Source of the DNA: Euhalothece natronophila Z-M001
GTDB taxonomy: Bacteria; Cyanobacteriota; Cyanobacteriia; Cyanobacteriales; Rubidibacteraceae
DNA length: 64,000 bases
NCBI RefSeq assembly: GCF_007904085.1
Contig: NZ_CP042326.1
Coordinates: 1,612,001 to 1,676,000, forward strand
Reading direction: 5' to 3'
Program-made: the position numbers and the translations under genes
Notes under the pieces: generated by a model
What the model was told of the DNA's origin: nothing
Database searches by the model: none
Seen by the model: the letters and a program-made list of their open reading frames with translations, nothing else
Part shown: positions 25,649 through 35,486 of the stretch, piece after piece
How positions within the stretch are numbered: position 1 is the first letter of the stretch
How the letters are laid out: the number at the start of each line of letters is the position of its first letter

Positions 25649-28123
25649 TTATGATTCTGATCCTTGAGGAAGCAACTCTTGGTTTTCCTGTTTCGGGAAG
25701 ACTTTGACATCTCCCTCGACCACGTCAACGGTGGCGGTATCGCCTTCAGAGAGACGACCCGACAGCATTTCCTCAGCGAGGATATCCTCTAACAAGCGCA
25801 TAATCGCTCGACGGAGGGGACGCGCACCATAGCTGGGATTATACCCTTCTTCCACTAATCGCTCCCGGAACGCTTCGGTGACTTCTAACTTGATATCTTG
25901 TTCAGTGAGACGAGAGAAGACTTCTCGCAACATAATTTCGGCGATTTCTTTGACTTCTTCGCGGTTGAGTTGACGGAAGACAATGATCTCATCGAGACGG
26001 TTCAAGAATTCAGGACGGAAGTATTGTTTCAACTCTTCGTTCACGAGAGACCGGATGCGGTTATATTGGGATTCTGCTTGGTCTTCATTGAGCTCAAAGC
26101 CTAAGCCGCCACCACCTTTTTCAATGACCTTAGAACCAATGTTAGAGGTCATAATTAATAAGGTGTTCTTGAAGTCCACCGTGCGCCCTTTGGCATCAGT
26201 GAGGCGACCATCTTCTAATATCTGTAGAAGCATATTGAAGACATCGGGGTGCGCCTTTTCGATTTCGTCAAAGAGGACTACGGTGTAAGGACGACGGCGG
26301 ACAGCTTCGGTTAATTGTCCTCCTTCGTTATAGCCCACATATCCTGGAGGAGAACCAATGAGCTTGGAAACGGTGTGCCGTTCCATAAACTCAGACATAT
26401 CCAAGCGGATCATAGATTCTTCTGACCCAAAGAAGTAGCTGGCTAGCGCCTTAGTTAACTCGGTTTTACCAACACCAGTGGGGCCAGAGAAGACGAAGCT
26501 AGCAATGGGACGGTTGGGGTTTTTCAAGCCAACACGGGCGCGACGGATGGCACGAGAAACAGATTTAACTGCTTCTTCTTGACCAATGAGACGCTCATGG
26601 AGGGTTTCTTCGAGATGCAAGAGTTTTTGCGACTCAGTTTCGGTAATCTTGCTAACGGGAACGCCTGTCCAAGAAGCGACAATATCGGCAATTTCTTCTA
26701 CATCTACTACAGGACCAACTTGATCATCTTTGCTGGTTTCTGTGTCTTTAGCAGAGGCAAGGTTACGGATTTCGCTTTTGATTTCCATTTCGCGATCGCG
26801 CAATTCTCCGGCCCGATCAAAATCCTGAGATCGGACAGCATCGTCTTTTTGCTTGAGAACCTGACGCAATTCTTGATCTAATTCTTTCGCTGCTGGTGGC
26901 AGTTGCGAATTAATTAAACGCACCCGTGAACCGGCTTCATCCACAAGGTCAATTGCCTTATCAGGGAGATAGCGGTCTGAAATATAGCGATCTGAGAGTT
27001 TCGCTGCCGCATCTAGTGCGCCATCAGTAATCCGTAGTTTGTGATGCTGTTCATAGCGATCGCGCAATCCATGGAGAATTTCCACCGTTTCTTGCACTGT
27101 GGGTTCACCCACCATCACTGGTTGAAAACGCCGTTCTAAAGCAGCATCCCGTTCAATGTGCTTGCGATATTCATCGAGGGTGGTTGCACCAATACATTGC
27201 AATTCGCCTCGTGCTAAAGCGGGTTTGAGAATATTGGCTGCATCAATTGCACCTTCGGCTGCCCCTGCTCCAATTAACGTATGAACTTCGTCAATAACCA
27301 GAATCACATTTCCAGCTTGACGAATTTCATCCATGATTTTCTTCAGGCGTTCTTCAAATTCCCCGCGATATTTGGTGCCAGCAACTAACAGCCCAATATC
27401 GAGAGTTACTACCCGCTTATCTTCGAGAATATCAGGAACGTCTTGATTACCAATGCGCTGGGCTAACCCCTCAGCAATGGCAGTTTTACCAACTCCTGGT
27501 TCTCCAATTAAAACCGGGTTATTTTTCGTCCGCCGACCTAAAATTTGGATAACCCGCTCAATTTCCTCTTGACGACCTACCACTGGATCCAGCTTACTAT
27601 CCCCTGCTAATTGGGTAAGGTTAGAGCCAAATTCATCGAGAGTGGGGGTTTTTGTTCGACCTTGGCTAGAACCGCTAGAAACTTCGGCATTTTCTCCTAA
27701 CATCCGAATCACTTGCGTGCGGACTTTGGAGAGATCAACCCCCAAGTTTTCTAAGACTCTCGCCGCTACACCTTCGCCCTCGCGAATTAAACCGAGAAGG
27801 AGGTGTTCTGTGCCAATATAGTTGTGTCCCAGTTGACGAGCTTCTTCTAGGGATAGCTCTAAAACTCGTTTTGCTCTGGGCGTAAACGGAATTTCTACCG
27901 CGACAAATCCTGATCCCCGTCCGATAATTTTTTCAACTTCGATCCGAGCATCTTTGAGGTTAACCCCCATTGATTTCAGAACTTTCGCAGCGACACCAGT
28001 TCCTTCTCCGATTAAGCCGAGGAGGATCTGTTCTGTGCCAACGAAATTATGACCGAGGCGACGTGCTTCCTCCTGGGCAAGCATAATCACCTTAATTGCT
28101 TTTTCTGTGAAGCGTTCAAACAT
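25649..28123 (-). CDS. clpC: Clp protease ATPase subunit / HSP100 chaperone ClpC
   Basis: The 824-residue Clp unfoldase feeds substrates to ClpP-type peptidases. Two N-terminal Clp_N repeats (residues about 15-65 and 90-140) are followed by AAA1 with Walker [10 protein letters not shown], a UVR-type middle segment (about 420-460), AAA2 with Walker [10 protein letters not shown] and the arginine-finger region NRLDEIIVF. The P-loop-like IGF/VGF ClpP docking loop of plastid ClpC is expected near residue 670 and falls near GGGGLGFEL. It is monocistronic, with a strong terminator. It is essential in cyanobacteria. Confidence 0.96.
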   Translation of the reverse strand: MFERFTEKAIKVIMLAQEEARRLGHNFVGTEQILLGLIGEGTGVAAKVLKSMGVNLKDARIEVEKIIGRGSGFVAVEIPFTPRAKRVLELSLEEARQLGHNYIGTEHLLLGLIREGEGVAARVLENLGVDLSKVRTQVIRMLGENAEVSSGSSQGRTKTPTLDEFGSNLTQLAGDSKLDPVVGRQEEIERVIQILGRRTKNNPVLIGEPGVGKTAIAEGLAQRIGNQDVPDILEDKRVVTLDIGLLVAGTKYRGEFEERLKKIMDEIRQAGNVILVIDEVHTLIGAGAAEGAIDAANILKPALARGELQCIGATTLDEYRKHIERDAALERRFQPVMVGEPTVQETVEILHGLRDRYEQHHKLRITDGALDAAAKLSDRYISDRYLPDKAIDLVDEAGSRVRLINSQLPPAAKELDQELRQVLKQKDDAVRSQDFDRAGELRDREMEIKSEIRNLASAKDTETSKDDQVGPVVDVEEIADIVASWTGVPVSKITETESQKLLHLEETLHERLIGQEEAVKSVSRAIRRARVGLKNPNRPIASFVFSGPTGVGKTELTKALASYFFGSEESMIRLDMSEFMERHTVSKLIGSPPGYVGYNEGGQLTEAVRRRPYTVVLFDEIEKAHPDVFNMLLQILEDGRLTDAKGRTVDFKNTLLIMTSNIGSKVIEKGGGGLGFELNEDQAESQYNRIRSLVNEELKQYFRPEFLNRLDEIIVFRQLNREEVKEIAEIMLREVFSRLTEQDIKLEVTEAFRERLVEEGYNPSYGARPLRRAIMRLLEDILAEEMLSGRLSEGDTATVDVVEGDVKVFPKQENQELLPQGSES

Positions 28124-28300
28124 AGCCTATTGTTATCACCTGCTGCGTACCCTTGTTACGCTGATTCTAACATAGGCGATCCCGCGCTTTGTATTAACGC
28201 TAACTTTTTGGAGGAGAAATATTCATTTTAATTTTTCCTCGTTTTCAAGGGGTTCGTTGCGAATGACAGCAGGCTTTAGACAATTTTTAATATTCAAACC

Positions 28301-28855
28301 TTAACTACTTTGCAAGATATCCCAGCCTTTCGTCAAGAGGGCAGCGCATCTTTTTTCTTGAATATTTTTCATTTCTTGGGAAAATTCTGGCTCTTGCAGG
28401 CGAGAACGCCATAAAATCAAGGCATCTTCTGGGGGGAGGGGATAATAGTCTTTCCGTCGCCCTGCAATTTCAAATCCCAACTTTTGATATAAGTTAATTG
28501 CTGTGGTATTAGAAGCTCTCACTTCTAAGGTGGCGCGTTCTAGTGACCACTGATGAGCTTGCAGTAGTAAATGGGATAGTAGCAGTTCTCCTAAGCCTTG
28601 TCCACGATAGTTGGGATCAATGCCAAGAAGAGTAATATGGGCTTCTTCTACAATTGCCCAAAAGCAACTCATACCAATTAATTCTTGATGTAAGGGGGAA
28701 GGATCAACTTGAAATATGCCAAGGAGAAGGCTTCTCGGGCTGTCGATTTCTCGTTCATAAGCGCCTTTTGTCCACAGTCCTCCAAAGCAAATTTGATCCA
28801 GTGCGATGATTTTGTCTAGATTGTCTTTGGTTAACTCCTTGATTTCTAGTTCCAT
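28301..28855 (-). CDS. rimI: [ribosomal protein S18]-alanine N-acetyltransferase / GNAT
   Basis: The 184-residue GNAT enzyme is longer than E. coli RimI (148) through a C-terminal tail. The acetyl-CoA loop reads PNYRGQGLGELLLSHLL, and the end of the fold LEVRASNTTAINLYQKLGFE is the RimI hallmark, with Tyr in the catalytic position. It acetylates the N-terminus of S18 or similar proteins. The ATG overlaps the stop of the preceding membrane protein in a TAATG arrangement, so the two are translationally coupled. Confidence 0.88.
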   Translation of the reverse strand: MELEIKELTKDNLDKIIALDQICFGGLWTKGAYEREIDSPRSLLLGIFQVDPSPLHQELIGMSCFWAIVEEAHITLLGIDPNYRGQGLGELLLSHLLLQAHQWSLERATLEVRASNTTAINLYQKLGFEIAGRRKDYYPLPPEDALILWRSRLQEPEFSQEMKNIQEKRCAALLTKGWDILQSS

Positions 28856-29757
28856 TAGTTTTGTGTTAGTTTAGTGAAAGAAAAGGCTAGGGTGGCTGCA
28901 ATTGCTTCTGCGCTGAGACTAAGAAGACGAAATAAAGCAACACTACTAAGGATAATTTCTGGGGAAAAGGTATTACCTAAAAGCGCGATCGCGCTACTTT
29001 CAAAAACTCCAATTCCCCCTGGGGATGGCACAACTAAACCAAAAAACCAAGAAAGACTAAATACCCCTAATAAAAGAGGAAACTGCTCTAAGGTTAAGTT
29101 AGTAAATCCCATAAATATAATAATAAAACCAATCCCTCTTAACCCAACAAATGTTAATTCTCCTAATAAAGGGAACCAAGGGTACTGTTTAATTTGAAAC
29201 GAGGCATTATTAGTGGCTTTTTTCTTGAAACGAGCTACTAGCCTTAAAGCAGGATTAAAGCAATAAGGGTGAATCAAAATTAAAATACTTCCTGCAAATA
29301 AAAAGGGGAGTAATTGATAAAACCAATTTTCTTGATTTTTAAGCCAACTTTGTTGAATAGAGACTAAGGTAATTAGAACCGCTGCTGTCGCCATTAAAAG
29401 TGGTTCTAACAGGGTAGAGAGGGTAGCCGTAGTTAAATCAGTTCCTGTAGCTTGGACTGCTCGAATGCGTCCATAAAAATGCCAAACATTCCCAGGGATA
29501 TATTTGGCTAAATTGGTTTGTAAATAAACAGGTAACACCCAACTTAAAGAAGCAGGTTGTTGTAAAAAATAGAGAATGTTTGCCCAAACGATTCCTGACC
29601 AAATATGAGCAAAAAGAGTTACAAAAAGCGCGATCGCGCTATAATTAAGATGGGATTCTCTTAATTCAATGGCTAAAACATCTTGCCCATGATCATAAAA
29701 AGTTTTAAGCAAGAAAAATAGCGTTATTCCTAAGATAAACCACCGTAAAAGTTTCAC
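28855..29757 (-). CDS. flippase-like membrane protein (lysylphosphatidylglycerol synthase TM region/UPF0104)
   Basis: The protein has about 300 residues and eight or so membrane helices. PSPGGIGVFESSAIALLG near residue 240 is the signature of the YbhN/UPF0104/LPG-synthase membrane domain, which moves lipid-linked groups. I chose GTG 29755-29757, which follows GAGGG and lies 16 bp after the upstream stop. The open frame reaches to 29841 but would overlap the upstream gene by 68 bp. It lies in an operon with the DUF4126 gene (upstream) and rimI (downstream). The substrate is unknown. Confidence 0.78.
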   Translation of the reverse strand: MKLLRWFILGITLFFLLKTFYDHGQDVLAIELRESHLNYSAIALFVTLFAHIWSGIVWANILYFLQQPASLSWVLPVYLQTNLAKYIPGNVWHFYGRIRAVQATGTDLTTATLSTLLEPLLMATAAVLITLVSIQQSWLKNQENWFYQLLPFLFAGSILILIHPYCFNPALRLVARFKKKATNNASFQIKQYPWFPLLGELTFVGLRGIGFIIIFMGFTNLTLEQFPLLLGVFSLSWFFGLVVPSPGGIGVFESSAIALLGNTFSPEIILSSVALFRLLSLSAEAIAATLAFSFTKLTQN

Positions 29758-29773
29758 AATTAAATCTAACCCT

Positions 29774-30340
29774 CTAATTCTTAGTGACGGTTTTTGAACT
29801 GTGATGCCACTTTTTCCAAGCCGAGGAACTACGAATAGCAAGCCAAAGTAACATCATAGCAATTAACCCCCCTTGTTCTGGTGCATTAAACGCATAAATA
29901 ACCAATAAAACTGATAAAATATCCTCCCCCACTGCTACCCAAGGGGGAATCCCTCGCAAGCGAAAAAACCAGCCCACTTGCACTAGCTGTAAAACAAACG
30001 CAAAGAGTCCACCACTAATCCCAATTAACCAAAGTTGGGCTGTACTATAGTCTGCAAATCTTCCCACAGTTACGGCTAAAAGTAAACCTGCCAGTGGACT
30101 CAAGGCTAATTGAATTAACTGTAAAACCCGTTGTCCTAGTAATTGTTTTGATCCTAATAATTCAAATAAAGACCAACTAATTAAAATTGCTAAAACTACT
30201 TGAGGATGGATGCGATCTAACAAGGGAACATTTGACCAAAACTCGCGACTTTCAATAAAGCCAATCATTAGTAAAGGAAGGGCAATTCGCATTCCTGCAG
30301 CAGCGGAAACAGCCAAAACAGCTAAAACTTCAATGATCAT
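29774..30340 (-). CDS. DUF4126-type membrane protein
   Basis: The 188-residue, all-helical protein has six hydrophobic stretches. ALAVSAAAGMR-like EVLAVLAVSAAAGMRIALPL at the start and VALAVTVGRFAD-like stretches near residue 90 resemble the DUF4126 family of small membrane proteins with no known role. It is first gene of the flippase-rimI operon. It starts at ATG 30338-30340. The 250 bp upstream hold no other gene, and its promoter must be there. Confidence 0.65.
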   Translation of the reverse strand: MIIEVLAVLAVSAAAGMRIALPLLMIGFIESREFWSNVPLLDRIHPQVVLAILISWSLFELLGSKQLLGQRVLQLIQLALSPLAGLLLAVTVGRFADYSTAQLWLIGISGGLFAFVLQLVQVGWFFRLRGIPPWVAVGEDILSVLLVIYAFNAPEQGGLIAMMLLWLAIRSSSAWKKWHHSSKTVTKN

Positions 30341-30592
30341 AATTTTAAGTCAATCGAGTTCTTGGTGATCTTTTTTAAAATAAACGAACAATTATCAAGA
30401 TTTTTTGAAAGCTACTCAATGATGTTATTGTTTTAGCTTTCTCATAATAAAGATGCTAAAAAGCAGTATTATTGATTATTCATTTCCTTTTACCTATTGC
30501 TAGCTTGCCTTATCTTTATTATTAAAATATTATAGTTACTCTAGAAGAACTATGGTTTTTAAGGTTAAAAGCCTTTCAAGACGTAAATAATA

Positions 30593-31423
30593 ATGCAAAA
30601 TCGAATTAAACAGATTCAAAGTTTAGCTGCTCCCCTCCGTATTGGTTTATTTATCTTCGTGCTACTGTTAATTTGGCTACCTGTTGCCATTCCCATTCAA
30701 GTATTGTTAGCTGGGGATCAAGATTTGGTTACAATTTTAACAATGGGATGGTTATTTGTTCTTTTTCTGATTTTAGTTCGAGTCACTGAGAAATTCCTTT
30801 ATCAAAAATCTCACCCTTATCAAGCTGTGGGCTTAACGATTAATTCTCGCTTTGGCTTAGACTTATTGCAAGGTTTAATAATTGGCTTAATTTTAACTTT
30901 TACATTATTTTTATTGCAAGGCAGTTTAGGCTGGTTAAATTGGCAAGATAACGCACTTCCTTTTTGGCAATTAATTCTAGAAGGGGCGTTAACGGGAATT
31001 GGTGTGGGGATTGCTGAAGAAGCCCTGTTTCGTGGCTGGTTATTAAATGAATTGCAACGAGATTATTCTTTAAATATTGCTTTATGGGTAAATGCGATCA
31101 TTTTCGCGATCGCGCATTTTATTAAACCCCTTGATGTGATCTTAGAAACCTTCCCAGAATTTCCAGGCTTGGTGTTATTAGGCTTAGTGTTAGTTTGGGC
31201 GCGGCGAAAAACTCAAGGGCAATTAGGGCTTGCTATTGGCTTACACGGCGGACTGGTTTGGGCATACTATATTATTAATGTGGGAGACTTAATTACCTAC
31301 AGCGATCGCGCTTCTCCGATTATTACAGGCTTAGATGGGAATCCCATTTCTGGTATCATGGGCTGGTTATTTCTAATGGGGTTAGCGGTTTGGCTACAAT
31401 GGGAGATTAAAAGATCATCATGA
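30593..31423 (+). CDS. CPBP-family intramembrane glutamic endopeptidase
   Basis: The 276-residue membrane protein has about seven helices. The CAAX-protease/bacteriocin-processing motifs are all present: EEALFRG (about residue 142), FAIAHFI near 178 and the C-terminal GLAIGLHGGLVWAYY with the third His. These residues form the metal-independent glutamate protease site inside the membrane. Its stop overlaps the next gene's ATG by four bases (ATGA), so the pair is co-translated, although the functions seem unrelated. Confidence 0.88.
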   Translation: MQNRIKQIQSLAAPLRIGLFIFVLLLIWLPVAIPIQVLLAGDQDLVTILTMGWLFVLFLILVRVTEKFLYQKSHPYQAVGLTINSRFGLDLLQGLIIGLILTFTLFLLQGSLGWLNWQDNALPFWQLILEGALTGIGVGIAEEALFRGWLLNELQRDYSLNIALWVNAIIFAIAHFIKPLDVILETFPEFPGLVLLGLVLVWARRKTQGQLGLAIGLHGGLVWAYYIINVGDLITYSDRASPIITGLDGNPISGIMGWLFLMGLAVWLQWEIKRSS

Positions 31424-32523
31424 TTCGGATTTATACCCAAATTCAGCAAGGCAATCGCTGGTTAAATCAATATCGTGGCAAACGACCCGCTTTTGCTTGT
31501 GTGTTAGGCTTTACTGAAACTGGACTCCAGCCCAATATTTCTGCTGCCGGGGCAACTCCTGATGATCGGCGTTATACCGCGATCGCGGATGCAGAATGTT
31601 TAGTCAATGGCATTCAACCTCATCCCAAATATCCCTTACCACCGTTAACAGTGGGGGCTTCTCCCACTCTGATTTCGCGCTCTTTTGTAGAAGCCCTTGA
31701 TCTCCCGGTTTATGTCTTAAATGCTGGCTTACCGCATCCCCCTGCAATTCCTCATATTGATCTCGCAGGAATCCCCGCCCAATGTGTTTCTACAGGAAAA
31801 GCAATGCCGCAAGAAAGGGTAGAATACTTATTTCAACAGGGATGGCATTGGGGAGAAGTGCTAGCAACAACAGTGAAAGAGAGTTATTTAATGATTGGGG
31901 AATGTGTTGTGGGAGGAACAACCACCGCACTTGCTTTACTAACAGGATTGAGAATTGCTGCTGCCAATAAAATCAATAGTAGTCATCCCCAATGCAATCA
32001 TCAACAAAAGTGGGAAATTGTGCAAACAGGATTAGCCCAAACTAATTGGTATTTTCAACAACAACCCACTGATCCATTTACCGTTGTTGCAGCAGTGGGC
32101 GATCCAATGCAGATAGTTGTTGCAGGAATGGCATTATCTGCAAGTCGCAAGGTTGGTGTCTTACTGGCTGGGGGAACCCAGATGTTAGCAGTTTATGCGT
32201 TAATGCAATCCCTGATTAAAAATGGCAGTCGTGGGGATTTAGAGAAAGTTGTAGTGGGAACAACCCGTTGGGTTACCGAGGATTTAACAGGGGATACCGT
32301 TGGGCTAGCAAAAACCTTACAGGATGTTCCCTTATTTGCTACAGGATTAAGTTTTGCCGCATCTAATTACCCTCAGCTAACCGTTTATGAAGATGGTTAT
32401 GTTAAAGAAGGAGTGGGGGCTGGGGGTTGCGCGATCGCGGCTCATCTCTATTTAGGGTGGGATCAAACTCAATTATTAAGTAACATAGAGCAGTTACTTC
32501 AAAAATATTCTCAAATCCCTTAA
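31420..32523 (+). CDS. cobT: CobT-like nicotinate-nucleotide:dimethylbenzimidazole phosphoribosyltransferase
   Basis: The 367-residue protein belongs to the cyanobacterial/archaeal CobT branch (TIGR00303-like), which is shorter in motif conservation than enterobacterial CobT. Visible features are KESYLMIGECVVGGTTTALA near 157, AAVGDPMQIVVAGMA near 222, and GVLLAGGTQMLAVYA near 243. It would supply the lower ligand of a cobamide (in cyanobacteria, usually pseudocobalamin with adenine). No other cobalamin gene lies in the window. Its stop overlaps, tail to tail, the stop of the next gene. Confidence 0.82.
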   Translation: MIRIYTQIQQGNRWLNQYRGKRPAFACVLGFTETGLQPNISAAGATPDDRRYTAIADAECLVNGIQPHPKYPLPPLTVGASPTLISRSFVEALDLPVYVLNAGLPHPPAIPHIDLAGIPAQCVSTGKAMPQERVEYLFQQGWHWGEVLATTVKESYLMIGECVVGGTTTALALLTGLRIAAANKINSSHPQCNHQQKWEIVQTGLAQTNWYFQQQPTDPFTVVAAVGDPMQIVVAGMALSASRKVGVLLAGGTQMLAVYALMQSLIKNGSRGDLEKVVVGTTRWVTEDLTGDTVGLAKTLQDVPLFATGLSFAASNYPQLTVYEDGYVKEGVGAGGCAIAAHLYLGWDQTQLLSNIEQLLQKYSQIP

Positions 32524-32888
32524 AAGTGAATCCGTTGGGCGAGGAGTTGTTCTTCTAACGCCGCAATGCGGTTATAAGCGGCCGCTAGTTGAGTGTTGAG
32601 ACGACGAATTTGGATTTCTGGCGAAACTGCCTCCCCATCCGAGGCGGTGTTTCTACTGGTATTGGTGTCGTCATCCACTAAGACATCTTTATGTCCCATC
32701 ATACCGCTAAAGCCACGGTGAGAATTTTCTTCAGAAGAGTTCTCAATAGTGGCATTTTCAGAAGCATTCTCCTTGGAGTGTTGCATTTGCATATCTGTGT
32801 CTATGCGGTTGCTCAAGTGTTCAACCACAGCGTAAAGGCGATCTATTTTTTGTTCTAGGGCAGTGATATGATTTTCCAGTCGATCCAT
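32520..32888 (-). CDS. hypothetical coiled-coil protein
   Basis: The 122-residue protein has a heptad-like helix at the start (MDRLENHITALEQKIDRLYA, then VEHLSNRI), a polar loop rich in N, S, E and T (about 40-90), and a second helix at the end (IRRLNTQLAAAYNRIAALEE). This two-coil, loop-spaced layout resembles small SlyX-like or spacer proteins. It converges on cobT, and their stop codons share bases. I do not recognise a function. Confidence 0.6.
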   Translation of the reverse strand: MDRLENHITALEQKIDRLYAVVEHLSNRIDTDMQMQHSKENASENATIENSSEENSHRGFSGMMGHKDVLVDDDTNTSRNTASDGEAVSPEIQIRRLNTQLAAAYNRIAALEEQLLAQRIHF

Positions 32889-33005
32889 GAAAGATCCTCA
32901 AAGGAGTTGTTCTACGATTTTAGGTAAGATACCTGTTCACTAATTATGATATTCGGTGAGTAACTACTTTTCTAAATATTACAGACTTATTTAATTTTTC
33001 AGTTT

Positions 33006-34127
33006 ATGTTAAACCGTCGTAAATTTTTGTTAATGGTACTGATAAGCGCGATCGCGCCAAGTTTACAGGCTTGTGGCAATGCCGATAATACTGCTAAAGT
33101 TAGAGTTTTAAGTGGTTCTATTCCCTCACAGGTTTTAGGAGCATTTGAAAGGCAATTTGAAGGGGAACAAAATTTAGATTTAAACCCTATTTCTCAGCTA
33201 GAAGACTTATATGAATTCTTAGAAGAGTTAGTGGAAGAAGAAAACTCAAATCGCGCTGATTTAGTCACATTAGGAGATTTTTGGTTAAAAACAGCAATTG
33301 AGAAAGATTTAATTCAGCCTCTTGATCTAGAAGACTTAAGCAATTGGAATGCACTCCCTTCCCGATGGCGAGACTTAGTGAAGCGTGATCAACAGGGAAA
33401 TCCTGATTCAGAAGGGGAAATTTGGGCAGCCCCGTATCGTTGGGGAAATACAATTATTGCCTATAATGAAGATAAATTTCGTCAAGCAGGATACGATCCG
33501 CCCACTGACTGGGAGGACTTATGGCGAGAGGAATTAAAGGAGAAAATCTCTTTACTGGATCAGCCACGGGAAGTCATTGGCTTAACCTTAAAAAAACTGG
33601 GAGAATCTTATAACACAGATGATTTAGATGCAATCTCCAACTTAAAAAGTGAACTAAGCGCCCTACACAAACAAGTTAAATTTTACAGTTCTAGTAACTA
33701 TCTCGAACCCTTAATTCTTGGGGATACTTGGGTAGCGGTTGGATGGTCAAATGATATTTTAGACTTACGCACTCGTTATCCGAATATTAGAGTAATTACG
33801 CCCAATTCAGGAACAGCACTTTGGGCAGATGTTTGGGTACGTCCTAAAGGAAGTGAACGCTTTTTAGAACCCATTTTAGAATGGATTAACTTTTGTTGGA
33901 AAAAGGAAACCGCCAGTCAAATTGGATTATTTACGAATGGCTCTTCTCCAATTTTACTCAATGGCAATCAAGAGGAAATTCCTGATGACTTAAAAGCAGA
34001 TGAGCTAAGAATCCCTCCCTCAGAAATTTTAGAACGGAGTGAGTTTTTATTGCCTTTATCAGAGGAAACAAGAGAAAAATATCAAGAAGTTTGGGAGGAA
34101 ACGAGAATGTATAGTGATTCCAAATAA
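33006..34127 (+). CDS. periplasmic solute-binding lipoprotein (ABC transporter type), C-terminus altered by a MITE
   Basis: The 373-residue protein has a signal of twin-arginine look (LNRRKFLLMVL) and a lipobox with Cys in LQACGNAD. The mature part resembles PotD/extracellular solute-binding family 1 proteins: AAPYRWGNTIIAYNEDKF and the closing VAVGWSNDI and ILEWINFCWK stretches. No permease or ATPase genes are nearby. The last five codons (YSDSK) and the stop lie inside the MITE that begins at 34110, so the native C-terminus has been replaced. The substrate is unknown; polyamine or sugar is possible. Confidence 0.82.
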   Translation: MLNRRKFLLMVLISAIAPSLQACGNADNTAKVRVLSGSIPSQVLGAFERQFEGEQNLDLNPISQLEDLYEFLEELVEEENSNRADLVTLGDFWLKTAIEKDLIQPLDLEDLSNWNALPSRWRDLVKRDQQGNPDSEGEIWAAPYRWGNTIIAYNEDKFRQAGYDPPTDWEDLWREELKEKISLLDQPREVIGLTLKKLGESYNTDDLDAISNLKSELSALHKQVKFYSSSNYLEPLILGDTWVAVGWSNDILDLRTRYPNIRVITPNSGTALWADVWVRPKGSERFLEPILEWINFCWKKETASQIGLFTNGSSPILLNGNQEEIPDDLKADELRIPPSEILERSEFLLPLSEETREKYQEVWEETRMYSDSK

Positions 34128-34216
34128 AAAACAGCAACCTAAAAGTAGTGGGAGCATCTTGCTCCCTAGTAGCAGCCAAGATGGCTGCACTACGGAACTG
34201 AATTGGAACGACTATA
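34110..34216 (-). mobile_element. 107-bp MITE, copy 2 (inverted)
   Basis: This is the reverse complement of 25448-25554, identical at all 107 positions that I compared. It starts inside the 3' end of the solute-binding gene and supplies its last codons and stop. The same TA-bounded inverted ends and the same two hairpins are present. The identity points to recent movement or to gene conversion. No transposase gene lies in the window. Confidence 0.85.
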
Positions 34217-34276
34217 ACACGATCATTCTCATCCCTTTATTTCTTGCTATAGCCCTACACAAAAAGGTTAGGACAT

Positions 34277-35128
34277 TTACTCGCTAATGCGTCGTCCTAA
34301 CAGTACCGGGCAATTAGCATAAACTCTGACATAATCAGATAAAGAAGCTCCCAAAAGCCGATCTAAATCCGGTAAAGTTCGGGCTACACTGGGACGACGA
34401 TCAGGAGATCCCAACATTAAGAGACTGACTTTTTTATCTTCGGCTAGCTCACACAAAGTCGGGCCTGGTTTTCCACCAGCAATGATTCCTTGATAGTTTA
34501 CCCCTTGTCTTTTCGCTTGTTCCACTGCCGGAGCAAGTGTCGGTGTTTTTTCTGCTTCTTGTCCCGATAAAGTTTCTCCTTTTTCCATAGAAGGATCAAC
34601 TTGCACTAACAATAATTGACCAGAGGGAATATCTCGTAATAAAAACAGGGCTAACTCCAAACAGTATTCTGAATCTGCCGATTGATCCACAGCGACCATG
34701 ATACGTTTAAGGCGCGTCACATAAATGTCATCCTTAACCAGTAACATCGGACGACTAGAAAGCTGAAATACATATTGACTCACTGAGTTTTCGAGGATCG
34801 ATTCTAGGCGTTTTAGTCCCCGTGACCCCATAATAATTAAATCGCTTTCTATTTCTTCAGCGACTTCGCAAACTGTAGTTTTCGGGTCACCCTGACGTAA
34901 CATAGTTGAGACTTGGGACGGATCAAGGTGCATTCGTTGAATTGCCCCTGCTAGAAGTTTTCCGCCTTCTTCCCACTTTTCTGTCATTGCTTCACTAGTG
35001 ACCTGTGAAGGAACAACATTAAGAATCGTTACTGACGTATTTTTCAAAGAGGGTAATTGCAATAAATACTGCAACATTTCCTCAGAATGACCTGTACCAG
35101 AGTCTGCAAGCAAAATTTTATTAAGCAT
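34277..35128 (-). CDS. universal stress protein with two UspA domains (second type)
   Basis: The 283-residue protein has an N-terminal UspA domain with KILLADSGTGHSEEML at the start and IMGSRGLKRLESILENSVSQ as its nucleotide-loop region. A second domain follows (RIMVAVDQSADSEYCLELAL, ending SLSDYVRVYANCPVLL). Its first domain lacks the classic LVPLDGS start seen in the Usp at 4179-5135, so the two are different subfamilies. It lies alone on the minus strand, with the MITE downstream. The function is stress-related by family only. Confidence 0.85.
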   Translation of the reverse strand: MLNKILLADSGTGHSEEMLQYLLQLPSLKNTSVTILNVVPSQVTSEAMTEKWEEGGKLLAGAIQRMHLDPSQVSTMLRQGDPKTTVCEVAEEIESDLIIMGSRGLKRLESILENSVSQYVFQLSSRPMLLVKDDIYVTRLKRIMVAVDQSADSEYCLELALFLLRDIPSGQLLLVQVDPSMEKGETLSGQEAEKTPTLAPAVEQAKRQGVNYQGIIAGGKPGPTLCELAEDKKVSLLMLGSPDRRPSVARTLPDLDRLLGASLSDYVRVYANCPVLLGRRISE

Positions 35129-35329
35129 CTTTCGCTTCCCCTCCCAATTGATTATCTAATTTTATACATACCACGGTTTTAGGGGAATTATCGCTTATTC
35201 TGTAATGAGTCTTAAAACTTACGCTGCTTGGTGAACTACCGCAAAGACTCTATGGAGTGTGGATGCCGACTTCTCGCTCACATCAGTTAAAATTAAGGCA
35301 AGCGTATCTATATTATTTTCTCCCTGATC

Positions 35330-35479
35330 ATGGCTACTTTTTCCTCTGATCGCAAACGACGTATTTTTGATCACTTAAAAACCACAACTGAGTTTGTTTC
35401 TGATTCCAAGGAGACTCCTAGTAATCTGAATTCTAGAAAGAAACAGATTATGGAACATATTGAACGTACTCTCGGTTAA
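35330..35479 (+). CDS. small conserved-looking cyanobacterial protein (49 aa)
   Basis: ATG 35330 to TAA 35477-35479 encodes a 49-residue, soluble, charged protein. It begins MATFSSDRKRRIFDHLKTTT and ends KKQIMEHIERTLG. It has the layout 'DRKRR-x-x-x-HL' at the N-terminus and 'RKKQIMEHI' at the C-terminus, a repeated half-motif. I recall similar short proteins in other cyanobacteria but cannot name the family. It lies between two minus-strand genes, 8 bp from the K+ channel stop. Good codon use for the region supports it. Confidence 0.6.
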   Translation: MATFSSDRKRRIFDHLKTTTEFVSDSKETPSNLNSRKKQIMEHIERTLG

Positions 35480-35486
35480 TGGGGCG

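Noticed and set aside
25485-25667. 60-residue ORF beginning MAATREQDAPTTFRLLFFIW, present also at 33958-34179 on the minus strand
   Set aside because: Both frames start inside the MITE copies and share only the element's residues; the flanking parts differ, so they are not genes.
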